A stretch of DNA of 64,000 bases from Przewalskia tangutica (Eukaryota; Streptophyta; Magnoliopsida; Solanales; Solanaceae), in NCBI GenBank assembly GCA_029844215.1, contig CM056734.1:14208501-14272500 (forward strand). The letters run 5' to 3'. Positions 10,325-21,773 of the stretch are shown one piece after another (the first letter of the stretch is position 1; each line of letters opens with the position of its first letter). The notes under the pieces are model-generated. The model saw only the letters and a program-made list of their open reading frames with translations, searched no databases and was not told where the DNA came from. The translations under genes were made by a program, and so were the position numbers.

Positions 10325-12251
10325 CTTCATAATGCCAACAACGGTACCTCTATAATTAGGGAAATTGTGAACAGCAGTAACAACATTGGCCGTATTGAAG
10401 GAAGTCATAGCAAGAGCAGCTAAAAGCATGTAAAGGCACATAATCAATAAAGGAGGTTTAGGCAGAACCCCTACAACAGTCAACCAAGAAAATGAAAGTA
10501 TGTACAGACCATCATTATTAAAAATAAATGTACTTGAACATATTTGTATTATTAATAAGCTTAATATATTTATGTCATTTGCAATTATTGAATTATTATT
10601 TGATTGTAATTATTCATTAATCTGCATCCATTGAGCTTACATTATCATTAATAGAGTGAGATATTGATGATAGAGCGTAACTCTCAAAATAGCATCGACT
10701 AATGATCACCGAGAATAGGATATCGATGATATGTAATAAATCGACATGTGATCTGCATCACATTCTTAGATTATGTAATATGTCTCTCCTGCTACTACCT
10801 ACTAGTAATTATTACTAGTGATGGACACCTGGATACTTTTGGAGAGTATTGGTATACCCGATAAACTATTTGTTATACATGTCTAGAGTGTTATCAGCGT
10901 GTGGGAGATAAAAGTCCTTTGACTTGAGGTCAATACGCACTAGTTTACAGAGTAATATAATTTGATCATGTCCTAAGCTTAAACTCCTTATAGGATAAGA
11001 TATGACTTGTGTTGGGTACATTATGATGTAAACTAAGCTGGTGATTGGGCCAAGAATAGGATTCATTCCTCGATTGGATGTTCGAGAGAGCACTCAACTT
11101 CTCAGTGATATTAGGTTGATCAAGTCATTGGCCAATGCAAGAGACATATTTAGAATATGGTCCAGTTGTCGACTAATATAGATGAGATAAAGTGATCAAG
11201 TCATTTGGATAGACACATGACAAATTCTAAGCTTGATCGAGTGTGTCGCGAATGAAAGAAATTTATTATCTCACATAAATCACATGTTGAGTTCGTCCTA
11301 CGGCGCAGTCTAGGAGTTCCGTATGAACCTTAATTGGATTAGTGTCAATATGTGAAGGCCTATAGGGTCACACTATGTCGACTGTCTCTTCGATCTAAGG
11401 GTATATTGAGAAAGTATTAAATATTCGATTTGAAATCGAGACATTTAAATTGATAATAACTATGAGATAATTTCTATTTGATGGAAATTATTTAATTAAG
11501 TCAAATTAGATTTTGGATTTAATTAAATGTGCTGGGGGGAAATGAGGAGGCGCCGCAGTGCCTACTAAGCTGAGTCGCGGCACCCACCCGGCAGTGGCCC
11601 AGTCTGGCCCACTGCACCTCCGTTTTTGGGTTAGGCTTAGAGTCAACCCTAATCCGGTTCTTGACCTAAAAATGACTATATATACATCACTAAGCTCATT
11701 GGTATTATACACTAATTAATTCTATTGAATAATTCTAGACTTAGAGTTTAGACTCTCTCAAACCTCTGCCAAGATTTTCTGACTTTCTTGACAGAAGAAT
11801 ACACTTTAGCAAAGTGTTTGCAATCGAAGGGGACAATCACATATTCGTCCTTAGTAAAGATTTCAGATTAAACAACCTGTAAGTATTCTTGTTTAAGTCT
11901 TTACAGGTTTCGATTGTCATATAATCATACCAGAAAGAATTGTTAGGTAAGTAAATAAAATGTTAAACTTTTGTTATGTCTTACTTTTATGTTTTGAACC
12001 AAACAAAACTCAGAAAATACCCGGCAAAGCATTGCACCACCCATGGCCCACCACAACGGTGGCGGCGGCCGGTGACTGATGAGTAGAGTAAGCCGAAATG
12101 ATGCCGACATTGGAGCCGATGTCTTTGAGGGAGGATTGGTTGTATCCTTGGCTGGATTTGAGAATAGATGAATATATGGCGAATGTGTAGAGTGAACCGC
12201 TGGTACCCATTTTGTGTTCATCTTGGCTTTGAAAACTGGGTCTAAATCCAT
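10325..12251 (-). pseudogene. Broken duplicate of exon 1 of the nodulin-like MFS gene
   Basis: Two pieces match exon 1 of the intact gene at 20358-19888. The N-terminal piece (12251 to about 12013) starts with an ATG and includes MNTKWV, then in another frame YTFAIYSSILKSSQGYNQSS and DIGSNVGI. The C-terminal piece (about 10487-10325) reads LAMTSFNTANVVTAVHNF and YRGTVVGIMK and still ends at a GT donor after AAG (10325). A deletion after MNTKWV, frameshifts and the 1.5 kb insertion at 10493-12012 make it non-functional. No matching exon 2 is seen between 9819 and 10325. It lies in the same orientation immediately downstream of the intact gene, suggesting a tandem duplication. Confidence 0.75.
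10493..12012. mobile_element. LTR-like insertion (1.5 kb, candidate solo LTR) in the MFS pseudo-exon
   Basis: This block separates the two halves of the pseudo-exon. Placing its ends at TGAAAG and ACTCA gives TG...CA termini and the flanking direct repeat gaaaa (10488-10492, 12013-12017); the repeat is low complexity, so the ends are tentative. Inside are a TATA-like stretch near 11680 (ctatatatacatcac), a GC-rich patch (ggaggcgccgcag, 11546) and a U5-like tail. No coding domain was recognised. Confidence 0.5.
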
Positions 12252-13217
12252 TTACTGATTTTTTATGCTTTTATTTTTGGGTGATGAGAGCTACGTTACG
12301 AGTAATTGATACATTCTATAGCACGTTAATGTGTTTCTTTGTCTAAATTTTAAAACCTCCTTTTCTTGGTCTTTTTGGTAAATAATAGTTGCACATTGAT
12401 CGACGCCTATAGTGAGAAATCACATATTATTTCAGATTAGTTATTCCGCTCTCCTATATAAATAAAAATAACACAATTTTATGCTAATCAAACGTTTTAT
12501 AAATTCATCATAAATTTAATTTCAAAATTAATTGTCCCTTATCCTTCGTACAAACCCAAAGCGAAAACATGATTAACACTCTTAAGAACCTCTTGCTTTT
12601 AGAAAATTCATATGTTTACACCTCAATTACTGCTATTCTATCTCACGCCATTCTCAAACGACTAACAATGTACTTCATTTATTTGTTCCTTTAGGATAGA
12701 TAACTCGAACTCCAATAGTCTAATAGTGGAGGTAGAAGAAATTTATCTGAAACCTCTCTTGTAATTGAATCATAGTTTAATTATCAACACTATCCAAAAC
12801 TAGAAGTCCTTGTTACCAGATTACTAGTTAGTAGTTACTAGTATAAGAACTCGAATAAGTACATGAGTTTGTGAAGACTTTGCTTCTCTCAGTTGTCGCT
12901 CTTAAAAATGCCAAGTAGATTTATATATATATATATTTTTTTTGGCCTTTTCAATTGCTTTAAGAGAGCACTAAAAGGCAACAAACAAAAACATGAACTA
13001 TGAACAACTCACAATTATGCACAATATCTACGGTTTGCTCCATCCCACTATTTCCAGTTTCCCACCCCACTCCCAATACAGGCAACAACTTTTAAGATGC
13101 AGATACAAATAGCCAGTGTCCTCTGCAAGGATTGACACAAATGCAGAAGCCTTGGCCAAAATTCATACCAGCAAACGGGAAGAAAAAAGACGCTTTCAGA
13201 GTCTTGGAGCCTTGTGA
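12252..13217. other. Downstream flank of the MFS gene; no gene seen
   Basis: This is the 3' side of the minus-strand transporter gene and should contain its 3' UTR near 13217-13000. It is otherwise AT-rich. I see no clear poly(A) signal that I would insist on and no other feature. Confidence 0.5.
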
Positions 13218-15012
13218 TCAGCACAACAGAACACGGGAATAGAACCTTCTCGTCCTATAAAATAATGCCACGGCAACTAGAACTCCAAAAAGACTTACTG
13301 ATGCTAATATGAAATAAGATAACATGAAGCAGTGAGTGCCAAAGCAGGAACTTCCTTCTCCTGATGCCTCTTTGTCATATATATAGCCGATTATTCTGAC
13401 AGAAAGAACATAAGAGCCCACTGGACTAGCTATGGAGATTGTGTTGAAAATTGTACCCATATGGACCACACCAAATATCTCTTTAGTTATTGTAGGCATC
13501 AATGACCACTGCGAGCCATAGCAAATACCTACTAGCAGTGAACCCACATACAAATTTCCGGGAAAACCTGAAGCGATAATCACATGGCCACCAGTCATAG
13601 CTGCTAGAGTAAATACCATGAATAATGGCCTTGGCCACCCTCTCCTCAGCAGAAATATATCCGATACATATCCAGCTCCAAGACGGCCGAGAAAATTCCA
13701 TATACTCCAGAATGAAACTAATGTACTTCTTGCCAATGTTGTGTAACCAAGTGATTCCCCAATCTGGCTAATGTTATTTATCGTGGCCAGTCCTGATCCC
13801 ATACCACATATCATAGCGACAAATAGAAACCAAAAGTCTATGGTGCACATGGCTTGCCACAAATTCTTTTGTTCATCAGGCTGCAAGATAGAGCTAGCTT
13901 TACTATGGACTGTTTCTGTAGGCACTTCATCATAATCCGTAAGATTCCCAACAGCCAATTTATTAGGACTCTCCAATTCAGGTTCATCTATCAATAGAGA
14001 AGTAGAAGATGTGATTGATGAATTCTGCCTCTCTAGATCAGCCCTTTGGGCCTCGACTACGACACTAATAGGAGAACAGAGTAGAGCAAGGAGAACCAAA
14101 AATGTAATGATCTTTGCCCATTGTGGGAAGACAACGACGTTCTCCAAAATCCGTAAGAACAGAAGATATGCAGCAATAACTAAAGAAATTAATAAGAAGC
14201 CGTTCAAATGTTTCTCATCATTTCTTGAAGGAGTCTCATGGACTGTCACCAAAAACATGAGCATCAGTGTGACAATAGTGGGCAGTAATGCAAGCATCAA
14301 TATCAATGAGCTTGGGTTGTTATTGAATATGGTCTGATACACTTGTATTAGAATTGCTCCACTCAAGCCAAGAAAACCCTGGCCAAGAGAGAATGCACCA
14401 AACGATCACTTAATTGAACAGACAATGCATCAATTACTCAATGGGAGAGAAATTGGGACCAACCTTTGGAAAGAGTAGACTTGAAAAAAACATTGTTACA
14501 TGGGGAATGAGGAAGACTTTAAATGCATTATAAGATACTACGCATATCATAATGCTCACTGCTCTATAGTCTTTACCTCTTAAGATATCCAAGTTTTAAT
14601 TGAATAGTTCACGAAATTTCAAAAGCTAAGCCCCAAATTCTTTCTAGTCTTCCAATTCAACGTGAGTACTTCCAAAATAAGTTTCACCATAAAGGGAAGG
14701 GCTTAGCAGACAACCAGATGCATGAATGGTAATAACATGAGAGTTGTTTTCATTTTGTGTAAATCAGATTAACAAAAATAAAAGAAAATATGAGTAATTA
14801 TGAGTACTTCCAAAATAAGTTCCACCGTAGAGGGAAGGGCTTAGCAGACAACCAGATGCATGAGCGATAGTAACATGAGAGTTTTCATTTTGTGTAAATC
14901 AGATTAACAAAAATAAAAAATAAAATATGAGTACTTCCAAAATAAGTTTCACCTAGCAAACAACCAGATGCATGAGCGGTAATGAAATGAGAGTTGTTTT
15001 CATTTTGTGTAA

Positions 15013-15056
<44 letters not shown>

Positions 15057-18000
15057 CGTCTTTGGACCCGTGCGAGGTGTGCTACCGCACAGGGCCCCCG
15101 AAAAATGAAAAATTTTAAGGCCCTCTTTCCCTTTTTATTAAGTAGTATTATCCAGAATTTACTGTAAAAGCTCATAATTCGCAGGTCTTAGCCCAATTAA
15201 GGGTCCACTTTTACGAATTAGAACAGGGTCTCCAAAATGTTTGAGACGACCATATATATGTGTGTGTGTGTCAGTAATTGATTAATCACAACAACAAAAT
15301 AGTGTAAAACTTCACGGACATAATCTATTGTGCTTTGCTCATAATTGGTCAATAATTGAAAACACTAGCTTCTCTTTTCAGATCTAAGCGATAATCAACA
15401 AGTAGAAGGATAAAAGCAAATGCAGTACGTAAATCAATAATAAAGAGCCGTGAAACTGATAGTTACAGAAAGGAAAATATCGGTTTATCTTTATCCATTA
15501 TTTTCGATAGTTTGCAAAAGTATGCATCTCCTTGTTCGTTTTCTGGTGGCATATAATGTTCCTTCGAACTCAGAAGGATCCTTGTTAAGCTCAGAAGATC
15601 TAATGGTGAAAAGCTACTGAACTTACATTAAAAGTAGAATATTTTAAGTGTCATGAGTTATTCCGAAGAAGAATATTATTCTTGGCAAATAGATATATTA
15701 TTCTTAGTTAGGCCTACTAGACTAAGCCAACTGCTAACACACCCTTAAAGGATTCAAAGAACAGTATATGTTACACATCTTTTGCAGTGCTCTAGCAATT
15801 GCTCTGGTGCTATAGCTACATAGTTATAGCTAATATCTTAACCCACAAATCAATAAATATTTCCAACTAGAACTTCTTTATCAATTATCAACTTTAATAA
15901 ATATGAAATGTCACACTACCAACTCCACAATTATTGAAGCGTTAATACATCAGTATTTTAAGACTTCACATCATATGCCACAAAAAGAATTAAACTTTAT
16001 TCTAATCAATCCCCAAATCTTCCAAGTAACTCCAACAACTGAATGCTTCATGGCTTATCAATCCCCAAAAAGGATAAATTAATTCTACAGGAGAAGATCT
16101 ATTTACAAGCACGCTAGCAGTAATCATTAGTCTAATAGCGTTGAAAATGAGTAAAAGAATTAAAACCCAATAGAAGGATAACAATTACTACTCCGTCCGT
16201 CCCAATTTATATATATAGTTTGACTAGACACGGAGTTTAAGAAAGAACTGGAGACTTTTGAAACTTGTGATCTAAAATTGTTGAGTTGTGGAGCCTTATT
16301 TACTGTTTTCTGATTAAGTAGGATTGTCTCAAATCCTAACAACTAGTATCAAGAGCGACAGGTTGTGTTACGATTCAGAAAACGATGGGAAGGCGAAAAT
16401 GGCGGCGCACAACATCGAAAAATTCGATGGTACAGATTATGCGTTTTGGAGAATGCAGATTGAAGATTATTTGTACGGCAGAAAACTTCATTAACCGCTG
16501 AGTCCAAAGATGAATGATGCAGAATGGAATCAGACAGGTTCTGGGAGTCATTCGATTGACGTTGTCGAAAACGTTGCTCACAACGTGGTGAAGGAGAAGA
16601 CCACTGCTGACATGATGAAAGTTATATCCGACATGTATGAGAAACCTTCGGCAAACAATAAGGTATTTTTCATGAAGAAACTCTTTCATCTAAAGATGGA
16701 AGAAGGTGCTCCTGTTGCAACGCACGTGAATGAATTCAACGCGATTATCAATCAATTGTCATTTGTTGCAATCGAGTTTGATGATGAAGTGCAAGCCCTA
16801 ATTTTGCTGCGTCTCTACCGAACAACTTAGAGTCGATGAGAACGGTTAGTAATTCTGTTGACATTGACAAACTGAAGTTCAATGACGTTAGGGATCGTAT
16901 CCTTGCTGAGCAGGTTCGCAGGATAGATTCTGGTGAGACATCGACGAGTTCTGCTTTGAAGGTTGAGAACAGAGGCATAAATTAAGACATAAACTACAAC
17001 CGAAATAAGGGCAAGTCGAAGTCAAGGAATGGCAGGAGTCAATCCAGATCCGGGCGAACACTTGAGTTTTGAAACTGTGGGAAAACAGGTCACATCAAGA
17101 GGAATTGCAGGGCACCGAATGAGGACACCAAAGGGGTGAAATCAATGTTGTCACTGAAGACATTGGTGATGCGCTGTAGCTTTAAGGATGTCTCTTTCTT
17201 TTCCTGCGAGGAGCAACTCTTCTTGGGCTTACCCTTGATCTGTTGACAGCCCGATCAACTCTTGGGTGTTTGACTCTGTCTTTCCACACCACCCCACATC
17301 GTGATATAATGATAAATTACGTTGTTGGGTATCTCGGGAAGTTTATTTGGCAGATGGTAAGCCTTTAGATGTTGTTGGTATTAGAGACATTAATTTGAAG
17401 ATGTCAAGTTGGTGACAATCAAAACTGTTCTTCGGCTGGTAGCAAAGGAAGATCTGCATCTTCAACAGATGGCGTGAAAATGTTTTTCTTCGGGTGACTT
17501 AGAAGAGGAAATCTACATAAAGCAACCTGAGGAATTTGAGGTCAAAGGGAAAGAGAAGTTGGTGTGCAAGCTTTAAAAGAGCATGTACGGACTGAAACAG
17601 GCTCCAATACAGTGGTTTAAGAAGTTTGACAACTTTATGAAGAAAGTCGAATTCTTAAGGTGCGAAACAGATCACTGTTTTTACTTCAAGAGATTTGAAG
17701 ACTCCTAGATGATACTGCTCCTTTATGTTGACAACATGCTGATCGTAGGAGTAGACCTACATGAGATTGATAGGTTGAAGAAGTTGTCAGAAGAATTTAC
17801 AATGAAGGATCTGGGAGCCGCAAACCAAATCCTCGGGATGAGAATCATCAGAAGTAAAGAGGGCCTCAAGCTCTCACAAGAAGAATACGTGAAGAAGGTT
17901 CTCAAGAGGTTCAACATGGATGATGTCAAGCCAGTCAGTACTCCCTTGGCTGGACATTTTCGTTTGTCAAAGGATCAGTCGCCTGTGGCCGAGGACGAGA

Positions 18001-20358
18001 TAGAGCATATGGACAAGGTCTCTTGTGCCTCTGCTATTGGCAGTCTTATCTATGCGATGGTATGTACAAGGCCAGACATTGCACATGCAATGGGAGTTGT
18101 TAGCAGGTTTATGAGCAATCCAGGAGAGCAACACTGAGAGGCTGTGAAGTAGATTTTCAGGTATCTGAAGGGCAACTCAAGTTCAGCGTTGTGTTTCCGG
18201 AAGTCAGAGATAGGATTACAGGGATATGTTGATGCTGACAATGGTGCTGATGTTGTTGATGTTGATAACAGAATGAGCACATCAGGGTATGTTTACACCT
18301 TCGTAGGTACTGTGATTTGTTGGGTTTCAAAATTGTAGAAGATAGTAGCTCTCTCTAGTTGTGAGGCTGAGTATGTTCTTTGTGTGGAGGCCGAAGGAGA
18401 TGACGTGACTCTGATCTTTCTCTGAATTGGATCAGAACCACGAGGGGAGTGTGCTATACTGTGATAGCCAGAGTGTCATTCATTTGGCAAAGAACCCGGT
18501 CTACCATGCTCGCACAAAGCACATACAACTCCGGTATCATTTCATCAGATCAACTTTGGAATATAGAGTATTAGTGCTTGAGAAGATCCTGGAAGTCGTA
18601 ATCCGTGAGACATCTTGTGGCCGTCTTTGAATGATAAACTTAAGTTGTGTGCAACTTCAGTTGGACTCTTTGGATGAGGATCGGAGTCATCACTGCATAT
18701 GGAGGAGATAGATGATTGAAATTAGTCTTCAAGTGAGAGATTGTTGAGTTGTGGAGCCTAATTCATCGCCGACACTATGAAGACACTAGTTTTCGCTATA
18801 TATAGACTAGGACGTCATTTTTCTTTCTTAGAGGCCGAACAAGAAAAAAAGAGAATTGTAAAACTCAAACTTCCTATTTAATAAAGTGGACGTAGCTCTG
18901 TCATTGATAGTGTTGTTATCGGTCCGGACCGGTTCGGGTATCCACTTACCGGAACCGGTCCGATAAGCTTATCGATCGGACGGTCGGACGATAAGGTTCG
19001 ATCTGAACGAGATCCGGTCGATCAAACCTTATCGGTCGGTTCGGCCGGACGGTAAGAATTTTCCTGTCGGGCGTTTTTAAAAAAATTGAATTTCCAATAC
19101 TGAAATTGATATTCTCGGATGCGGTGCCACCAAATTTTTACGTTGAAATCAATTGTACATCGCGAGATATTTAGATTTGAAAAGAGGAAAAACGTAACGA
19201 TTTGGGGGAAAAGTGAAATTGAGGGGCAAGATGGACGTTTTTGGAGAAATCGGCGGAATCAAACCGCTTCAGTTTGGCCACCCCGTATCGAAAAATACGC
19301 GAAATAAAAAAGAAGAAAGGTAAAGCAGACGTCCGAGCGCAGTTATGACCATATAAAGTTTGATCAATTTACAACTAATTAGAGTGGCGGGAGGGGCTGG
19401 GGCTTCTTGGTGAGTACTGGAGGGACTGGGGGTTACGGTCCGGATCCTTATCGGTCCGGGTATTTTTTTGGTACTCGTATCCGGACCGTTAAGGTTTCGG
19501 TTCGAGTATCGGTCCGGATTTACCGGTCCGGTTCTCGGGTAATTAACGGGTGTATCCGAACCGCTAACAACCCTAGTCATTGAGGGTGAACCACTATAAA
19601 TATGTATGTGATATTTATTTTTGCTTATTTACTGTTTTCTGATTAGGTATGATTTGAGACTCAAATCCTAACAAAAATAAGTTTGTGTGATAATTTATTT
19701 CACTTTAAAACAAGTTAAATTATTTCGAAGTATAAAAATGTATATCTTTTTTTAAAGAGACTAAAAAGGGAGTGTATCACATCAATTGAGAGTAAATAAT
19801 TGGAGCACTGGAAATAAGTATTAAAAATAACAGAAGTAGAAAATCACTCATCTGAGTAGCTGATTATGATCGTAATTCGCAACATACCTTCATGATACCC
19901 ACAATAGTACCACTGTGGTCGGGGAAATTTTGAACGGCAGCAACAACATTAGCCGTATTGAGAAAAGTCTGAGCATGAGCAGCGATGAACATGAACAGAG
20001 ACATAACAGCCACCGGCGGCCGGTCTATGATTCCAGTGACGGCAAGCCACATGAAGAAGTAACCAGCAAAGCACTGGACAGCCCCAGCCAGATGGACAAT
20101 CCATGGACCGCCGTGAAGAAACGAGAAATCGACTCGGCCGGATGTGGGAGTGGAGGCGACGGCGGTATAAATGAGTCCGGAGAGAATTCCGGCGTTGGCG
20201 CCGATATCTTTGAAAACAGAGACAGTGTCGAGAGTAGATTGATCGTAAACTTGGGTGGACTTGAGCACAGGGGAGTAGATACCGAAGGCGTATGATGCAC
20301 CGCTGCTGCACTGGATCCATATGCTAGCAACCGCTGCTAGCCATTTATTGCTCTCCAT
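13218..20358 (-). CDS. Nodulin-like / MFS transporter (NFD4-like), two exons
   Basis: Exon 1 is 20358-19888 (157 codons, ATG at 20358). Exon 2 is 14378-13218 (386 codons plus stop). The phase-0 intron (19887-14379, 5.5 kb) has donor AAG|GTATGT and acceptor TTGGCCAG|GGTTTT. The product is 543 residues, normal for the plant nodulin-like/NUCLEAR FUSION DEFECTIVE 4-type MFS family; these are multi-pass membrane proteins and the substrate is unknown. Exon 1 holds the nodulin-like half (KWLAAVASIWIQCSSG, YAFGIYSPVLKS, NTANVVAAVQNF). Exon 2 begins GFLGLSGAILIQVYQT, has a hydrophilic loop at about residues 265-325, then DFWFLFVAMICGMGSGLA, SFWSIWNFLGRLGAGYVSD and GTIFNTISIASPVGSYVLS. No internal stops are seen, so it looks functional. 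The intron carries three nested transposons. It is head-to-head with the BTSL gene across about 40 kb of transposons. The family assignment is firm; a function is not. Confidence 0.92.
14663..15017. repeat. Tandem repeat in the MFS intron (about 130 bp, three copies)
   Basis: Three copies start at gagtacttccaaaataagtt, near 14663, 14802 and 14929. All share caaccagatgcatgag and end with cattttgtgtaaatca. The third is shortened by an internal deletion. Confidence 0.85.
15016..15053. repeat. (TA)n microsatellite
   Basis: About 18 uninterrupted TA units directly after the third 130-bp repeat. A hAT element inserted at its right edge. Confidence 0.9.
15054..15251. mobile_element. Small non-autonomous hAT-like element (copy 1)
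   Basis: The ends are ggccgtctttggaccc and gggtctccaaaatgtttgag...cgacc, which form an imperfect inverted repeat around the core cgtct. TA repeat flanks both sides, so the target duplication is not informative. The sequence matches, in reverse orientation, the better-preserved copy at 29766-30714, which has CAGG ends and an 8-bp duplication. Confidence 0.6.
15252..16190. other. Intron sequence with nothing recognised
   Basis: AT-rich part of the MFS intron between the hAT-like element and the Stowaway nest. Both strands were read for domains; only short chance frames were seen. Confidence 0.5.
16279..19673 (+). mobile_element. Copia retrotransposon, internally deleted, in the MFS intron
   Basis: LTRs start TGTTGAGTTGTGGAGCC and end AATCCTAACA. 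The flanking direct repeat is aaaat (16274-16278, 19674-19678). The 5' LTR (16279-16341) keeps only 63 bp. The 3' LTR (18742-19673) is about 256 bp once its hAT insert is removed. A tRNA-iMet PBS-like site (agtatcaagagc) follows the 5' LTR at 16344. Gag is at about 16400-16980 (DMMKVISDMYEKPS, MKKLFHLKMEEG), with a zinc knuckle near 17070 (NCGKTGHIKRNC). A protease remnant lies near 17340 (ADGKPLDVVGI). RT spans 17570-18140 (MYGLKQAPIQWFKKFD, LLLYVDNMLIVG, CTRPDIAHAMGVVSRFM) and RNase H 18150-18630. Integrase and the first part of RT are missing and several stops occur. Opposite orientation to the host gene. Confidence 0.9.
18908..19575. mobile_element. hAT-type non-autonomous element inside the Copia 3' LTR
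   Basis: Terminal inverted repeats are TAGTGTTGTTATCGGT on the left and, reverse complemented, TAGGGTTGTTAGCGGT on the right. They are flanked by a perfect 8-bp direct repeat gtcattga (18900-18907, 19576-19583), as expected for hAT. The subterminal regions are dense in ggtccgg and cggttcgg motifs, typical of hAT subterminal repeats. It is 668 bp with no transposase. Confidence 0.88.
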
Positions 20359-20834
20359 AGCAAATATTCCGTGTCTTTGGAGTAGAGTAATAGCTGTCAG
20401 ATAATGTTTTTCAAATTTATTTTTAACTCTTTAAAACTTTTTTTTGTGTGTCTTTCTCTTGGACAAGCAATTGGTTAAGGATCCCAGGATTGTGGAATAT
20501 TGCCACGAGTATTCGTGTTTTCAGAATTTTTTAATAATATTTTAAGTTAGTTGTATAGTCTGCTTTTTTTTTTTACTAAGGTAACTTAAATATTTATTCA
20601 TTTTTATTAACGGTGTTGAGTTAATAAGGGCGTATTTCACGGTATCTTTTTAGGAATGAACTTGTGTCACTTTCTTCTGTATATGTGAAAAAGGACAATA
20701 TTATAGTATATGAAAAACAAGTTAGTAGCTGATATATACGCTACCTTAATCATTCGTGTAGAATAATCAATAATGGTAATCCCATGAGTATTTAAGTGGA
20801 TGATGAATGTAATCACATTATTATATCAACAAGA
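20359..20834. promoter_or_regulatory. Promoter-side flank of the MFS gene
   Basis: Sequence immediately upstream of the ATG at 20358 on the minus strand. The 5' UTR is probably within 20359-20460. I see no strong TATA box or named cis-element. An inverted-repeat element begins about 480 bp upstream. Confidence 0.35.
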
Positions 20835-21443
20835 GGTTTGGACATGATTTAAAATTATGAGATGAAATTATGATTATTTAAAATTATGAGTTTTGTTTTG
20901 AGTTTTGACATGTAATTTGAATTTCTTCAGTTATATTTTTTTATATACATAAAAATCTCACAAGTTGTGAAAAATATCAAAATTCTTATACAATGTCACC
21001 GAATGATCAAATCATTGTTTATAACAAAATTAATACGGTACTAGAATGTCTTTCTAAAACATACAAAATCAATTGATCAAACGTTATTTCAATAAAATGA
21101 AAAATTAAACAAGAGATTGTAATGTAACTACTCTTTAATATAATCCTTCAACATGGTTGATAAGAGTAAATTTGTTATAAATATACTAACAATTTGTAGA
21201 TATTTTAATATTAGAAAATAAATGGTTGGTAAATATGATTTGTTAAATATATCTACCAATTTATGAATCTATTTTTATAAAATATAAACTTATGGGTCAA
21301 CTATTACATTTAAAAACTTTGAAATCATGATTTGGAATCCCAAATCATGCTTTTTTGGATGCTTTGAAATTTCATCTAATGAGATAAAATCGCATGTTCA
21401 AATATTTATTTTATCTCATGAGATGAAATCGCATGTCCAAACG
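20835..21443. mobile_element. TIR element with gtttggacatg ends
   Basis: The left end reads ggtttggacatgat and the right end, reverse complemented, reads cgtttggacatgcg; both continue into a degenerate gagatgaaat segment. It is 0.6 kb, AT-rich and non-coding. No convincing target duplication was found, so superfamily and exact ends are uncertain. Confidence 0.45.
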
Positions 21444-21670
21444 GCTACTTAATTCTTATAATTAAAGATATAGATAAAGATTTAACATTTAAAAGTAGTG
21501 CAAAGTGAAGAGGGAGAAATACAAAATTAAGTTGACTATATAGTTTTTCTCATTTATTGTCTTTGGTTTCATCGTTGTTTTTTGTGTAGGTCCGGCTATA
21601 ATTTAAACATAATCTAGCTAATAATATTACAAATTAAAATTTGAAACATTGTCGGCATGAATAGCTTAAA

Positions 21671-21713
21671 ACATTTTACATTTTACATTTTACATTTTAC
21701 ATTTTACATTTTA
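21671..21713. repeat. Short (ACATTTT)n tandem repeat
   Basis: About six copies of a 7-bp unit acatttt. Confidence 0.9.
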
Positions 21714-21773
21714 CCAGACGAACCATTAATAGTGAACGATTTCTTATAGCTAACTGAGTTGGTGGTGCGTGTC

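Larger units (their letters stand above)
16191..19792. mobile_element. Stowaway-like MITE, split by a Copia element
   Basis: The left part (16191-16278) begins ctccgtccgtcccaattt and contains the antisense-Stowaway block gactagacacggagtttaag and cttttgaaacttgtga. The right part (19674-19792) continues with acaagttaaattatttcgaa and actaaaaagggagtg. TA flanks both ends (16189-16190, 19793-19794). Without the Copia insert the MITE would be about 200 bp. Confidence 0.65.

Noticed and set aside
14011..14337. 108-codon plus-strand frame
   Set aside because: Antisense shadow of MFS exon 2.
19915..20330. Plus- and minus-strand frames of 101-126 codons
   Set aside because: Shadows of MFS exon 1 in other frames.
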